Part shown: piece after piece, positions 42,705 through 52,502 of the stretch
Layout of the letters: every line of letters starts with the position of its first letter
How positions within the stretch are numbered: position 1 is the stretch's first letter
The notes under the pieces: generated by a model
Databases searched by the model: none
Told to the model about the DNA's origin: nothing
The model's input: the letters and a program-made list of their open reading frames with translations, nothing else
Translations under genes and position numbers: made by a program
From: Roseiarcus sp963775575
GTDB lineage: Bacteria > Pseudomonadota > Alphaproteobacteria > Rhizobiales > Beijerinckiaceae
DNA: 64,000 nt
Assembly: GCA_963775575.1 (NCBI GenBank)
Contig: CAVZJG010000002.1
Location: forward strand, 2,046,001 to 2,110,000
Direction of reading: 5' to 3'

Positions 42705-42731
42705 TCGGAAAAGTGGGAACCGGTTTTCCGA
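42705..42731. terminator. Intra-operon hairpin / Rhizobiales palindromic repeat
   Basis: TCGGAAAA and TTTTCCGA form an 8-bp stem around an 11-base loop (gtgggaaccgg). The sequence belongs to a widespread palindromic repeat type in Rhizobiales. It lies between the binding-protein and ATPase genes and may attenuate transcription or protect the upstream mRNA. Confidence 0.5.
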
Positions 42732-42854
42732 AAGAGACATGCTCCAGGCGGAACTCAGAGCGAGGCCCCGATTCCGTGTAGACGGGCCTCGCTCGAGCTG
42801 CGGCAGTCCGGATCTCCCGCCCCTTCACGAATGATCGAAGACAGCAGGACTCCG

Positions 42855-44360
42855 ATGGACGCGCGGGACAGCATCGCCTGGGAATTGCGTGGCATCCGCA
42901 AGACGTTCGGACCTATCGTTGCGAACGATAACGTCTCGCTCGTTCTGCGGCACGGGCAGATCCATGGGCTAGTCGGTGAGAACGGCAGCGGCAAGTCCAC
43001 CCTGATCAAGACGCTGTGCGGCGCCCATCGGCCCGACTCCGGCGCCATCCTGCGTGAGGGCGTGCCGGTTCATGTCGACAATCCGTTCATCGCTCGGTCC
43101 CTGGGCATCGCCACCGTGTTCCAGGAATTCTCCCTGGTGCCCCACCTGACGGTTGCCGAGAATATCCATCTCGGCCGGTGGCCGGGTCCTTTCTTTAGCC
43201 TCGACTGGCGCTCCATGCGCGACGCCGCGGCGCGCGTCCTGGACAGCTTGAACATCGCGATCTCGCCCGACGCCGTGGTGCGCGACCTCTCCGCCGCCGA
43301 GCAGCAACTGGTCGAGATCGCCAAAGCGATGGCCGCCAATGCCAACGTCATCATTCTTGACGAACCCACAACCGCGCTCGGCGCCCGCGAGGCCGACCAT
43401 CTCCACAGTCTGCTCAAGCGAATGCGCGACGCCGGCACGGCGATCCTTTACATTTCCCATCGGCTCGACGAAGTGGTGCGCCTGGTCGACGTGGTGACGG
43501 TGATGCGCAACGGGCATGTGGTCGGCGTCGCCGGCGAGACATCGCTCGACTTATCCGCGATCATCACCCTGATGATCGGCCGCGAAGTTCACGAACACTA
43601 TCTGAAGACCGATACCGAACCGGGAGAGGCCCTTCTGGAGGCCCGCGACATCGCCACCGATCGAGGCGTCCGTGGCGTAAGTTTCACGCTTCGGCGCGGT
43701 GAGGTTCTGGGTCTCGGCGGCGTGTTGGGCTCGGGCCGCACCGAGATCGCGCGTGCGCTGTTCGGCGCGGACCCCCTCACTCGCGGCGAGATATTGCTGC
43801 GCGGCAAGCCGATTCATCTTCGCTCGCCGGGCGACGCCATTGCTGGAGGCATCGCACTCTTGACGGAGAATCGAAAGACCGACGGTCTGTTCTTCAATTT
43901 CAACGGCACCGAAAACATCTCGGTCGCCAATTTTAGGGATATTGATCGGGGCTTCTGGCTCGATCTGAGGCGCGAGCGAGCAGCGAGCCGGGAATTCATC
44001 GGAAAGTTGCAGGTTACGCCTGAGGCCGAAGCCCAACTGGTCGACCGTTTGTCGGGCGGCAATCAGCAGAAGCTTTTGGTGGCGCGCTGGCTCTACACGG
44101 GCGCCGATGTTTTCATCTTCGACGAACCCACTCAGGGCATCGATGTCGGCACCAAGGTCGCCATCTACCGGCTGATCGATGAGATAACCGCGGCCGGCAA
44201 CGGCGTTCTCCTCATCAGTTCGGAGGACCGGGAGCTGCTGGCTATGTCAGACCGCGTCGCGGTCGTGCGGCGTGGCCAGATCGTGCGAATCGCCAAAGCG
44301 AGCGAGTTGAGCAAGGCCGACCTTTTGGGGAATACCGAGCTAGGAACGGCAGCGGCATGA
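42855..44360 (+). CDS. Sugar ABC transporter ATP-binding protein (RbsA/XylG-like)
   Basis: This 501-aa protein has two ABC cassettes. The first has Walker A GENGSGKST (about 45), Q-loop QEFSLV, signature LSAAEQQ and Walker B IILDEPT. The second has a degenerate Walker A (GVLGSGRTE) and an intact signature LSGGNQQ with IFDEPTQGIDVG. One canonical and one altered P-loop is normal for ribose/xylose-type importers. The ATG at 42855 has AGGA upstream; an earlier in-frame ATG at 42831 has none. The stop overlaps the permease start by 4 bp. It powers import of the sugar bound by the 41659-42696 product. Confidence 0.9.
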   Translation: MDARDSIAWELRGIRKTFGPIVANDNVSLVLRHGQIHGLVGENGSGKSTLIKTLCGAHRPDSGAILREGVPVHVDNPFIARSLGIATVFQEFSLVPHLTVAENIHLGRWPGPFFSLDWRSMRDAAARVLDSLNIAISPDAVVRDLSAAEQQLVEIAKAMAANANVIILDEPTTALGAREADHLHSLLKRMRDAGTAILYISHRLDEVVRLVDVVTVMRNGHVVGVAGETSLDLSAIITLMIGREVHEHYLKTDTEPGEALLEARDIATDRGVRGVSFTLRRGEVLGLGGVLGSGRTEIARALFGADPLTRGEILLRGKPIHLRSPGDAIAGGIALLTENRKTDGLFFNFNGTENISVANFRDIDRGFWLDLRRERAASREFIGKLQVTPEAEAQLVDRLSGGNQQKLLVARWLYTGADVFIFDEPTQGIDVGTKVAIYRLIDEITAAGNGVLLISSEDRELLAMSDRVAVVRRGQIVRIAKASELSKADLLGNTELGTAAA

Positions 44361-45372
44361 AGCGATTGCTCTCCCATCCGCTGACCGGACCGGTCGTCGC
44401 CACCATCGTCGTGGCGTTGCTCGTCATGTCCACCACCAATCGCTTCCTCGTTTGGGGCAACCTGAATAATCTTGCGCTCCAGGTCAGCATTGTCGCGCTT
44501 CTCGCGATCGGCTCCACCGCCGTGGTCTTCATCGGCGGTATCGATCTGAGCCCGGGATCGATGATCGCGCTGCTCACGATGATCCTCGCCAGCTGCCTGA
44601 AATTCTGGGGGGTCGGATTCTGGCCAGCCATCCTCATAACCCTCGTTCTTGGCGCCGGCATCGGCGCGCTCAATGGGTTCATAACGGCCTACGGGAGAAT
44701 ACCCGCCTTCATCACCACCTTGGCTGGGCTCAGCGCCTATCGCGGGGTCGCCTTCATGTTCAACAACGGCTCTCCAGTCTTCGATGCGTCCACGCAGCTC
44801 GAGCCGCTGTTCTACGGTCACGTGCTCGGCATTCCCCTGCCCTTCTTCTATATCGTCGTGTTCTTCGCCGCCGCCCATTGGCTGATGCGGCATATGCGCC
44901 TTGGGCGCGCGATTTATGCCGTAGGCGGTAACGCCAACGCGGCACGACTGTCAGGCATCAACGTGAAACGGACGCAACTGTACGCCTTTGTTATCGCGGG
45001 GTTCATGACGGCAGTGGGCGCAGTGCTCATGGCGGCAAGGCTCAATTCCGGCTCGCCCAACTACGGCACAGGCCTGGAACTCCAGGCGATCGCGGCGGCG
45101 GTCATCGGCGGCGCAAGTCTCTCTGGCGGCCGCGGCGACATCCGGGCGAGCCTATTCGGGGCGCTGACGATCACGATCGTGCAGAACGGCCTCAACCTCA
45201 ATGCGGTCCCTACTTCGACCCAGAACGTCGTGATCGGCTTCATCATCGTCCTGGCCGTGGGGATCGACATGTGGCGGGACGATCTCAGCCGGATCCTCAG
45301 CAGCATCACTTTGTTCGCACGCCCGCGCGGCGCCATGGCGCGCAATGACGCCAATAGAGAAGGAGAACAGAA

Positions 45373-45376
<4 letters not shown>
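44357..45376 (+). CDS. Sugar ABC transporter permease (RbsC-like)
   Basis: This 339-aa inner-membrane protein has eight to ten hydrophobic segments. RbsC-family signatures are FIGGIDLSPGSMIAL (near 55-70), ITAYGRIPAFITTLAG (near 110), YAVGGNANAARLSGINV (near 190) and AAVIGGASLSGGRG (near 255), with the EAA-like cytoplasmic loop. It forms the channel with the ATPase encoded upstream. Both ends overlap neighbouring genes by 4 bp (ATGA), so ATPase, permease and the VOC protein are translated as a coupled set. Confidence 0.9.
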
Positions 45377-45867
<491 letters not shown>

Positions 45868-45909
45868 GCGCTCGGGAAACGTCGCGAATGGCGAGTCTGA
45901 CGAGAATGA

Positions 45910-46941
45910 ATGATGGATAGGGTTGGCAACCATCGGCGGAAGGTCGTGATCGCCGATTACGACTACGGCGATTTTGACATCGAGCGCACGATCCTCGAAG
46001 CGGCAGGGCTCGAGGTAGTGGCTTTGCAAGCACGATCCGAGGATGAACTGATCACCGGCGCCAAGGACTGCGCCGGCATCATCAATCAATACGCCTATGT
46101 CGGCGCCAAGACGCTCGACGCTTTGCCGAGCGTCCGCATCGTCGCCCGCTACGGAATAGGAGTCGACATCGTCGATGTCGATGCGGCGACCGCGCGCGGC
46201 GTTCTTGTCACCAATGTGCGCGACTACTGCACGGATGAGGTCGCCGATCACGCGATCGCGATGATGCTGACGCTGGCGCGCCGCCTCCCGCAGTACAACC
46301 AGGCCAGCCATGCCGGCAAGTGGCGCTGGCAGGCGGCGCGTCCCATTTATCGCCTGCGGGGCAGCGTCATCGGGATCGTATCCTTCGGTCGCATCGGGCG
46401 TGCGATCACGGAGCGCGCCCGGCCGTTCGGTCTGGATATTGTCGTGTTCGATCCGTATGTCGACGACGCCAGCATCCGCGAAGCGGGGGCCCGGCGCGTC
46501 ACAAAGGACGAACTGCTGGAGCGCTCCGACTATGTCATGATGCAGACGCCCCTGACGGCGGAGACCCGTCACTTCCTTGGGGATGCGGAATTCCGCCGTA
46601 TGAAGAAAAGGGCCATCATCGTCAACACCGGGCGCGGTCCTACGATCGATGGCCAGGCGTTGTACCGGGCGTTGAGTGAAGGGCTGATCGCTGGCGCCGC
46701 GCTCGACGACACCGAGGAAGAGCCGGCGCATCGACGCGCTTGGTCTCCCGCCTCTGACCCCATTTTTACGCTCGACAATGTGATTATTACGCCGCATGTC
46801 GCGTATTACACCGAGGAATCGATCAGTATGTGCCGCCAAGTAGCGGCCAGTGAGGTGGCGCGCTTTCTTAAAGGCCAACGCCCGCACAACCCCGTCAACA
46901 ATGTGCGATTGCAGGACGGATCCTGGTCGCTGCCTGGCTGA
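45910..46941 (+). CDS. D-isomer-specific 2-hydroxyacid dehydrogenase
   Basis: This 343-aa NAD-dependent dehydrogenase of the phosphoglycerate dehydrogenase/CtBP type has the catalytic Arg in RIVARYGIGVD (near 77). The nucleotide-binding motif reads GSVIGIVSFGRIGRA, a G-x-G-x2-G variant with Ser at the middle position. The C-terminal catalytic block is ITPHVAYYTEES (His near 297). Acidic residues in the second catalytic region (LDDTEEEP, near 258) fit the required Glu. It likely oxidises or reduces a 2-hydroxy/2-oxo acid from the sugar pathway. Two adjacent ATG codons (45910, 45913) are possible starts. It lies 42 bp after the VOC gene in the same operon. Confidence 0.83.
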   Translation: MMDRVGNHRRKVVIADYDYGDFDIERTILEAAGLEVVALQARSEDELITGAKDCAGIINQYAYVGAKTLDALPSVRIVARYGIGVDIVDVDAATARGVLVTNVRDYCTDEVADHAIAMMLTLARRLPQYNQASHAGKWRWQAARPIYRLRGSVIGIVSFGRIGRAITERARPFGLDIVVFDPYVDDASIREAGARRVTKDELLERSDYVMMQTPLTAETRHFLGDAEFRRMKKRAIIVNTGRGPTIDGQALYRALSEGLIAGAALDDTEEEPAHRRAWSPASDPIFTLDNVIITPHVAYYTEESISMCRQVAASEVARFLKGQRPHNPVNNVRLQDGSWSLPG

Positions 46942-46977
46942 CCGGTTTTTGTCACTCAAGGGTTGATCGAAGGCGAT

Positions 46978-47160
46978 ATGTCTATGCTCAAGGTATTCCG
47001 AGAATTCGAACGCCGGCCGTCGCTTCTCAGGGAGTTCGACGCGGTGGCCGCATGCTGCGGCGCCCCGTGCCTGTGTCGCTGGAGCGTGGTCCTCATGCTT
47101 GTGCTCTGCCTGCTCGTTTACCTTCAGTCCACGCCGGCGCTTGTAGGGATGCCGCCATAG
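46978..47160 (+). CDS. Small hypothetical single-pass membrane protein
   Basis: A 60-aa frame starts MSMLKVFREFERR, with a Cys-rich centre (AACCGAPCLCRW) and one hydrophobic helix (SVVLMLVLCLLVYL) near the end. There is no strong ribosome site and no known family. It lies between the dehydrogenase and cupin genes and could be a genuine small protein or a chance frame. Confidence 0.35.
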   Translation: MSMLKVFREFERRPSLLREFDAVAACCGAPCLCRWSVVLMLVLCLLVYLQSTPALVGMPP

Positions 47161-47225
47161 AGGAGACCTGCAGGAGCGGCGGATAAAGCCCCGTAACGTC
47201 GATTGAACACGCCACCGATTCCACA

Positions 47226-47627
47226 ATGGAGTTCGTCATGGTCTATGTTGCAAACAAGAAGTCTAAATACTGCTACACGATGAAGGAAGTCCCTCTGCTC
47301 CCTCTGCTCCCGGGGTCGAGTTCTCGCCTCGTCGCCACCGGGCCCGCGCTGCTGAGCTTCATCGTGAACGAGCCAGGTTGCGACTTCCCGCTGCATAAGC
47401 ATGAGGCGTTCCAGATTTTCATCATGCTGGAAGGGAGCGAGGAGCATGAATGCGGCGACGAGAAGTTCCTGATGCAAGCGGGCGATGTCTGCGTGCATCC
47501 GTCGAATGTCGTGCACGGTGGGCGCACAACCACTGGGTACCGAGCAATCGACGTCTTCCTTCCGCCGCGCGAAGACTACCTGGAGCTCATGGCGAAGCAC
47601 GGGCTGCCGACCGTTGGACCTAAATAG
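47226..47627 (+). CDS. Cupin-domain protein
   Basis: This 133-aa single-domain cupin has motif 1 around PGCDFPLHKHEAFQIFIMLEG (His-x-His, near residues 53-55, with Glu downstream) and motif 2 around AGDVCVHPSNVVHGG (His near 97). These His residues would hold a divalent metal. Small cupins in sugar operons act as isomerases, epimerases or binding proteins. The start is ATG 47226; Met5 is an alternative. It closes the operon begun by the lactonase, followed by a strong GC hairpin. Substrate unknown. Confidence 0.8.
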   Translation: MEFVMVYVANKKSKYCYTMKEVPLLPLLPGSSSRLVATGPALLSFIVNEPGCDFPLHKHEAFQIFIMLEGSEEHECGDEKFLMQAGDVCVHPSNVVHGGRTTTGYRAIDVFLPPREDYLELMAKHGLPTVGPK

Positions 47628-47648
47628 GTCGCGGCCGGACTCCTTGGG

Positions 47649-47680
47649 CAGCCGCCGCCGCCCCCCGCCGGCGGCGGCTG
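47649..47680 (+). terminator. GC-rich hairpin after the cupin gene
   Basis: CAGCCGCCGCCG pairs perfectly with CGGCGGCGGCTG (12-bp stem, 8-base loop), 21 bp after the cupin stop. No T-run follows, so it is a probable, not certain, terminator. Confidence 0.5.
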
Positions 47681-47709
47681 TACGGATTTGCGGCGCCGAG
47701 GAATAAGCA

Positions 47710-47763
47710 TTGAAAGCGCTGGAAATGGGCCGACCGGGCGACGTCATCGTCGTCGACGCTGGC
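47710..47763 (+). pseudogene. RraA-like gene scrap
   Basis: The frame gives KALEMGRPGDVIVVDAGG, matching the RPGDVVVVDAGG motif of the RraA/HMG-aldolase family, and loses similarity immediately after. It is a short remnant (about 18 codons) in the gap before the KDPG-type aldolase. The rest of 47628-47978 shows no gene. Confidence 0.45.
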
Positions 47764-47978
47764 GGTGTAAACGGCGGCGAGAAAGTCGACCAGCGCGGCG
47801 ACGAGATTTTAGGCCAGGGGCGGCGTTTGGGCCGGCCGCGAGCGAAACGCGCCCCCGAGCAAACTTGCAAGGCGCAACTGACCTTCGCGGCATGAAGCTC
47901 GCTGCGGTCGCGCAACGATCTTCTTCGCGTCGTCGCTGATGGGTCGACGACGCCAGAATGAATGGAAGGAAGCAAACA

Positions 47979-48650
47979 ATGACTGTCGATCGTATGACCG
48001 TTTTGTCCGCGATGATCGATCAGGGGGTGATTCCGGTTTTCTATCATCCCGACGTCGAGGTCTGCCAAAGGGTCATTCAGGCCTGCGCCGACGGCGGCGC
48101 CAAATGCATCGAATTCACCAACCGCGGCGAGTTCGCCGCGCATGTGTTCTTCGAGGTGACGCGCCATTTCGCCAAGGCCGACCCGAGCGTGATCATGGGC
48201 GTCGGCTCGGTCGTCGACGCGCCGACCGCCGGCGTCTACATCGCCAATGGCGCGAAGTTCGTCGTCGGCCCGCTCACCAACCCCGACATCGCCAAGCTAT
48301 GCAATCGCCGCAAGATCCCCTATAGCCCCGGCTGCGGCTCGGCGACCGAGATCGGCTACGCCGAAGAGCTCGGCTGCGAGATCGTCAAGGTGTTCCCCGG
48401 CGGCTCGGTCGGCGGGCCGGAATTCGTCAAGGCGATGCTCGGGCCCTGTCCGTGGACGCGGATCATGCCGACCGGCGGCGTCGACGCCACCGAGGAATCG
48501 CTGACCAAGTGGTTCAAAGCGGGAGTGGCCTGCGTCGGCATCGGCTCGAACCTGATCACCAAGGAATTGCTCGCCGCCAAGGACTACGCGGGGGTCGAGA
48601 AGAAGGTCCGCGAGACGATCGCGCTGATCCGCAAGATCCGGGGGAAGTGA
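47979..48650 (+). CDS. 2-dehydro-3-deoxy-phosphogluconate/galactonate-type aldolase
   Basis: This 223-aa class I KDPG/KHG aldolase is a TIM barrel. The general-base Glu is in CIEFTNRGEF (near 42) and the Schiff-base Lys in EIVKVFPGG (near 134). PTGGVDATEES forms the phosphate site. It should cleave 2-keto-3-deoxy-6-phospho-sugar acids to pyruvate and a triose phosphate. The start at 47979 is preferred because GGAAGGA precedes it; an earlier ATG at 47958 lacks a site. It is separated from the kinase by one base, so the pair forms the last two steps of an Entner-Doudoroff-like branch. Confidence 0.87.
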   Translation: MTVDRMTVLSAMIDQGVIPVFYHPDVEVCQRVIQACADGGAKCIEFTNRGEFAAHVFFEVTRHFAKADPSVIMGVGSVVDAPTAGVYIANGAKFVVGPLTNPDIAKLCNRRKIPYSPGCGSATEIGYAEELGCEIVKVFPGGSVGGPEFVKAMLGPCPWTRIMPTGGVDATEESLTKWFKAGVACVGIGSNLITKELLAAKDYAGVEKKVRETIALIRKIRGK

Positions 48651-48651
48651 G

Positions 48652-49758
48652 ATGGCCGAGGAAATCCTCAAGATCCGTCCGGCCGCGGAGACGAAGTGGG
48701 ACTGCGCCTCGTTCGGCGAGGTGATGCTGCGCTTCGACCCCGGCTTCGGCCGCGTGCGCAATGCGCGCTCGTTCCAAGTGTGGGAAGGCGGCGGCGAATA
48801 CAATGTCGCGCGGGCGATGCGCAAGTGCTGGGGCAAGCGCGCGACGGTGGTGACCGCACTGCCGGTCAACGACCTCGGCTGGCTGGTTCAGGACCTGATG
48901 TGGCAGGGCGGCGTCGACACGTCCCACCTGATCTGGCGCGAATTTGACGGCATCGGCCGCAACACGCGCGTCGGCCTCAACTTCACCGAGAAGGGCTTCG
49001 GCGTGCGCGCCGCGCTCGGCTGCTCGGACCGCGGCCACTCGGCCGCCTCGCAGATCCGCCCCGGCGAAGTGAACTGGGAGAAGCTGTTCGGCGAGGAGGG
49101 GGTGCGCTGGTTCCACACCGGCGGCATCTTCGCCGCGCTGGCGACGAACACCGCCGAAGCGGTGATCGAGGCGGTCGAGGCGGCGCACAAGCACGGCGCG
49201 ATCGTCTCCTACGACCTCAATTATCGCGCCTCGCTGTGGAAGAGCCAGGGCGGCAAGGAAGGCGCGCAGAGGATCAACCGCGCGATCGCGCCCCGCGTCG
49301 ACGTGATGATCGGCAACGAAGAGGACTTCACCGCTTGCCTCGGCTTCGAGGTCGAGGGGCTCGACGAGCATATTTCGAAAATCGACCCGGCCAACTTCAA
49401 AAAGATGATCGCCAAAGCGGTCAAGGCGTTCCCCAACTTCAAGGTGGCGGCGACGACGCTGCGCAACGCCAAGACCGCAAGTTTCAACGACTGGGGCGCG
49501 GTCATCTACGCCGGCGGCCAGTTCTATGAGGCGCCATTGCGCGAGAACCTCGAGATCTACGACCGGGTCGGCGGCGGCGACGGCTTCGCCTCGGGTCTGG
49601 CCTACGCTTTCCTCGAAGGCAAGGGGCCGCAGGCGGCGGTCGAATACGGCGCGGCGCACGGCGCCCTGGCGATGACGACGCCCGGCGACACCTCGATGGT
49701 CAACGTCAAGGAAGTCGAAGCGATCATGAAGGGCAAGGGCGCAAGGGTGATCCGCTAG
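48652..49758 (+). CDS. PfkB-family sugar kinase (2-keto-3-deoxygluconate kinase-like)
   Basis: This 368-aa ribokinase-fold kinase has the N-terminal substrate motif WEGGGEYNVARAM (near 44), and the C-terminal DRVGGGDGFASGL carries the anion hole and catalytic Asp (near 307). It is longer than typical KdgK (about 310-340 aa) because of loops near 120-150 and 235-260. It should phosphorylate 2-keto-3-deoxygluconate or an analogue for the preceding aldolase. A strong GGGGGAA-type ribosome site overlaps the upstream gene's end. Together with the lactonase and ABC importer it outlines an oxidative sugar pathway. Confidence 0.85.
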   Translation: MAEEILKIRPAAETKWDCASFGEVMLRFDPGFGRVRNARSFQVWEGGGEYNVARAMRKCWGKRATVVTALPVNDLGWLVQDLMWQGGVDTSHLIWREFDGIGRNTRVGLNFTEKGFGVRAALGCSDRGHSAASQIRPGEVNWEKLFGEEGVRWFHTGGIFAALATNTAEAVIEAVEAAHKHGAIVSYDLNYRASLWKSQGGKEGAQRINRAIAPRVDVMIGNEEDFTACLGFEVEGLDEHISKIDPANFKKMIAKAVKAFPNFKVAATTLRNAKTASFNDWGAVIYAGGQFYEAPLRENLEIYDRVGGGDGFASGLAYAFLEGKGPQAAVEYGAAHGALAMTTPGDTSMVNVKEVEAIMKGKGARVIR

Positions 49759-49959
49759 CTAGCGGTTGCCGAACGCGAGCAAGGGGGCCAACTCGAACCT
49801 CTCAGACTGTCGAGCGCGATTGGGGTGATCGAGGAGCCGAAAGTGTGGCGTTTGCGGTTAGACCCCGGTCAAGGCTTCGAGGGATGGTTCCATTATGGCC
49901 GTCGCCACGGCTCTCCCTTGCGGGAGAGGGCGAAAAACGCGAAGCACGAGGAGGGGAAC

Positions 49960-50397
49960 ATGCCGAGCATACCAGCGGTCGCCGACGCCGCCGATGAAGC
50001 GGCGGTCGAGCAGGCCGCTCAGCACCTGAGCAAGGCGATGCTCGATGCGGATCGGGCGGAACTCGACGCCCTGATCGCGCCCGAGTTGGTCTATGCCCAT
50101 TCGGATGGGCATGTCCAGAATAAGACCCAGTTCGTCGACGTCATTGCGACCAAGAAGACGATCTACACATCGATCACCCTGTCCAACATCAAGACGGTGG
50201 TCGCCGGCGACACCGCGATCGTGCGCCTCGTCTTCGACTGCTCATACCAGGACGAAGGCAAGCCGCCCGGCGCCGCCCATCTGGGCGTGATGGAGATCTG
50301 GCAGAAACAGGGTGGAAGCTGGAAGCTGCTGGGACGGCAGGGCTACCACGAACCCGAGAGTGAGTCTGACCGGACGTTCCTGGCGGAGCTCGGATGA
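49960..50397 (+). CDS. NTF2-like (SnoaL/DUF4440) protein
   Basis: This 145-aa alpha+beta cone protein matches the DUF4440/SnoaL type: a helical start (AVEQAAQHLSKAMLDADRAELDALIAPELVYAHSDG), a central VAGDTAIVRLVF strand and an EIWQKQGGSWKLLGRQGY ending, the usual family C-terminal strand. Functions in this fold range from isomerases to hydratases and are not predictable. GAGGGGAAC precedes the ATG. It follows the sugar kinase by 200 bp and may be part of that transcript. The upstream gap holds a 'ttgcgggagagggc' repeat similar to that near 2930. Confidence 0.72.
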   Translation: MPSIPAVADAADEAAVEQAAQHLSKAMLDADRAELDALIAPELVYAHSDGHVQNKTQFVDVIATKKTIYTSITLSNIKTVVAGDTAIVRLVFDCSYQDEGKPPGAAHLGVMEIWQKQGGSWKLLGRQGYHEPESESDRTFLAELG

Positions 50398-50738
50398 GCA
50401 CATTCGAACTGAGAGCCAGCCAAGCTCCACTTTTCCGGCCGCCCCCGGCTAAGTCGTCCCGCGGCGATCGCAGTGCTGGAGGAGCGGGAATTCGCGCTCG
50501 CCCGCGCTGCGATTCCGACGCTCGCCGCGTATGGAGCAAAGACTGGCTAGATGCTCGCGAGGGACGACAAATCGGCCTCTGCATCGGAAGCGCCGAAGCG
50601 GCCAGCAGCTGCCGCCGAGTGCGCGCTTACGCCGCCATGAGGTATGTGCCCTCGACACAGTAGCAACCGCCCACATCTCAACGCGACTAACGCCGCCTTG
50701 GGTCGCAAAGGGGCGAGAGCTGCCACGACGCTACGCAA
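50398..50738. other. 341-bp stretch without a recognisable gene
   Basis: Only short Arg/Ala-rich frames are seen. It ends at the second copy of the 58-bp dispersed repeat. Confidence 0.4.
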
Positions 50739-50796
50739 GAGCGAATGTCAGCTCTGACATTTCGATTGCCCAAAGTCGCCAGGCCGCTCTCGGTCA
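50739..50796. repeat. 58-bp dispersed repeat, copy 2
   Basis: Direct copy of 39265-39322 with seven mismatches. It lies just upstream of a truncated tyrosine recombinase gene. Confidence 0.7.
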
Positions 50797-50868
50797 CAGC
50801 TTCAAAGGTCGAGCGTGACGCGCCTTGTTCTTCTCCAAGGCCGATGGTGGCCGGAAGAGGAGAAGGCT

Positions 50869-51383
50869 ATGGGACACTCAGAGTATGATCCGGCTGCCAA
50901 TGATCAGCGTCCGTGGAACTTGGGCCGGATGGTCGGCGCCAAGCGGGCACTGAAGCCGCAGCAGGTCTGGGCCATCCGGTTCTGGCTCGACCGGGAACGC
51001 CGGCTGCGCGACCGCGCAATGTTCGATCTCGCTATAGATAGCAAATTGCGCGGGTGTGACGTCGTGAAGGTCAAGATCGGCGACCTTGTCAGCGGCGGTC
51101 GGGTTCGGTCACGCGCGATCGTCATCCAGCAGAAGACCGGCCGGCCGGTTCAATTCGAACTCCTTAAGCCCACCCGCGGCAGCATTCTGGCCTGGCTCGA
51201 ACGCCGAAGCGGCGCGCTCGACGAATTTGTCTTTCCGAGCCGGATCGATCACGCCGATCATATCAGCACTTGGCAGTATGCCCGGCTTGTTGATGAGTGG
51301 GTGACTGGGACCTCGGAATGCGCCTTGAGGATTACGGGTCCCATTCGCTGCGCCGAACTGAGCCCCGCTACGGTGAACAGAAA
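50869..51383 (+). pseudogene. Rhizobiales-type small tyrosine recombinase, frameshifted and truncated
   Basis: From ATG 50869 the frame gives NDQRPWNLGRMVGAKRALKP, QQVWAIRFWLDRERRLRDRA, SKLRGCDVVKVKIGDL and STWQYARLVDEWV, matching a widespread integrase family of about 200 aa in Rhizobiales. At about 51300 the frame shifts; the neighbouring frame gives RLEDYGSHSLRRT, the box II region. Homology ends there, so the HxR-to-Tyr tail with the nucleophile is missing. It is not functional. Confidence 0.75.
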
Positions 51384-51456
51384 GTCTCGGCCGGGCTCGC
51401 TCACTTGAGCTTGCCCCCGACGCTGGACCACTTCAAGGGGCGCAGACCACGTTTTG

Positions 51457-51484
51457 TCGCCGCCGGCTGCGAAGCCGGCGGCGA
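51457..51484 (-). terminator. Hairpin downstream of the second ABC operon
   Basis: TCGCCGCCGGCT and AGCCGGCGGCGA form a perfect 12-bp stem with a 4-base loop, 18 bp beyond the stop of the minus-strand binding-protein gene. No T-run follows on that strand. Confidence 0.5.
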
Positions 51485-51501
51485 CCGATGGATCGGGTCA
51501 A

Positions 51502-52449
51502 TTAGAAGACGCTATCCGGATTGTAGAACTTGACCGCGTTGTCCTTGGTGATGATCGGCGAGGGCAGAACCGTCTGCTTGGGCGCCGACGCGCCGGCGAG
51601 GATCGCCATCAGCCGGTTGAAGCCGGCGCGGCCGATCTGATCGGAATTGTTTTGCCCGGTCGCACCAAAGTTGGTGCGCTCGGACATGATCTCTTTGAGG
51701 GTGCCCTTTTCGCCGTCGACCGAGGCGAGGAAGATCGCGCTCGACTTGCCCGCGTCCTTGATCGCTTTCTGCGCGCCCTGGCACATCGAGTCGTTCTCGC
51801 AGAAGACGGCGTTGATGTCGGGGACTTTGGTCAGCATCTCGTCCATTACCTTGAACCCGCCGTCAACGCTCCAGCCGCCGAAGTCGGACGCCTTCTCGAC
51901 CTTGATGGCGGTCTTCTCGAGCACCGAAAGCATGCCGTTGGTGCGCCCGAGACCGATCGAGTTATCGGCCGGTCCGCCGCGAATATCGATGACCGTTCCC
52001 TTGCCATCGAGGCGCTTGCTGATGTACTCGCCGATGCCGACGCCGATCGCATAGTTGTCCGGGCCGATCCAGCTGGTGTAGTCGCCGCCCTTGAAGTCGC
52101 GGTCGACCAGCACCACCGGAACGCCGGCTTTCTTCGCCGCATCGAGGGCCTCGGGCGCCGCCTCGAGCGGGCCGCCGCTGATGATCAGGCCGTCGACCTT
52201 TTGGGACAGCAGGTCCTCGACGTTCGAGGTCAGCTTCGCCGCGTCGCCCTTGGAGTCGGTCGAGACCACCTTGATGTTCGGATAGAGCGACGCCGAATCG
52301 GCGATCGCCTTGTCCATGCCGACGAAGTAGGAACAGCAAAGGGTGAAGTTGACGACGCCGATCTTGATGTCCTTGGCGACCGCCGGCGTCGTCGCGGCGA
52401 CTGCGAGGACGCAACCGGCGGCTGTTGCGAGTGTGGTCAGGCGTTTCAT
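51502..52449 (-). CDS. Sugar ABC transporter substrate-binding protein
   Basis: This 315-aa periplasmic binding protein of the type I (Peripla_BP_4/RbsB) fold has a signal peptide MKRLTTLATAAGCVLAVAA...AVA, then IGVVNFTLCCSYFVGMDKAI, VDGLIISGGPLEAAPEAL, LVDRDFKGGDYTSW and FCENDSMCQGAQKAIKDAG. The two adjacent Cys near residue 40 are unusual for this family. The ATG at 52449 follows GGGGAG. It is the last gene of the aldehyde dehydrogenase/ABC operon. Ligand unknown; it differs substantially from the 41659-42696 protein, so the two importers probably handle different sugars. Confidence 0.88.
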   Translation of the reverse strand: MKRLTTLATAAGCVLAVAATTPAVAKDIKIGVVNFTLCCSYFVGMDKAIADSASLYPNIKVVSTDSKGDAAKLTSNVEDLLSQKVDGLIISGGPLEAAPEALDAAKKAGVPVVLVDRDFKGGDYTSWIGPDNYAIGVGIGEYISKRLDGKGTVIDIRGGPADNSIGLGRTNGMLSVLEKTAIKVEKASDFGGWSVDGGFKVMDEMLTKVPDINAVFCENDSMCQGAQKAIKDAGKSSAIFLASVDGEKGTLKEIMSERTNFGATGQNNSDQIGRAGFNRLMAILAGASAPKQTVLPSPIITKDNAVKFYNPDSVF

Positions 52450-52502
52450 GGCTATTCTCCCCACTTATGGGCGCCGGCGATATGCCGGCGCCGACGAACC
52501 GC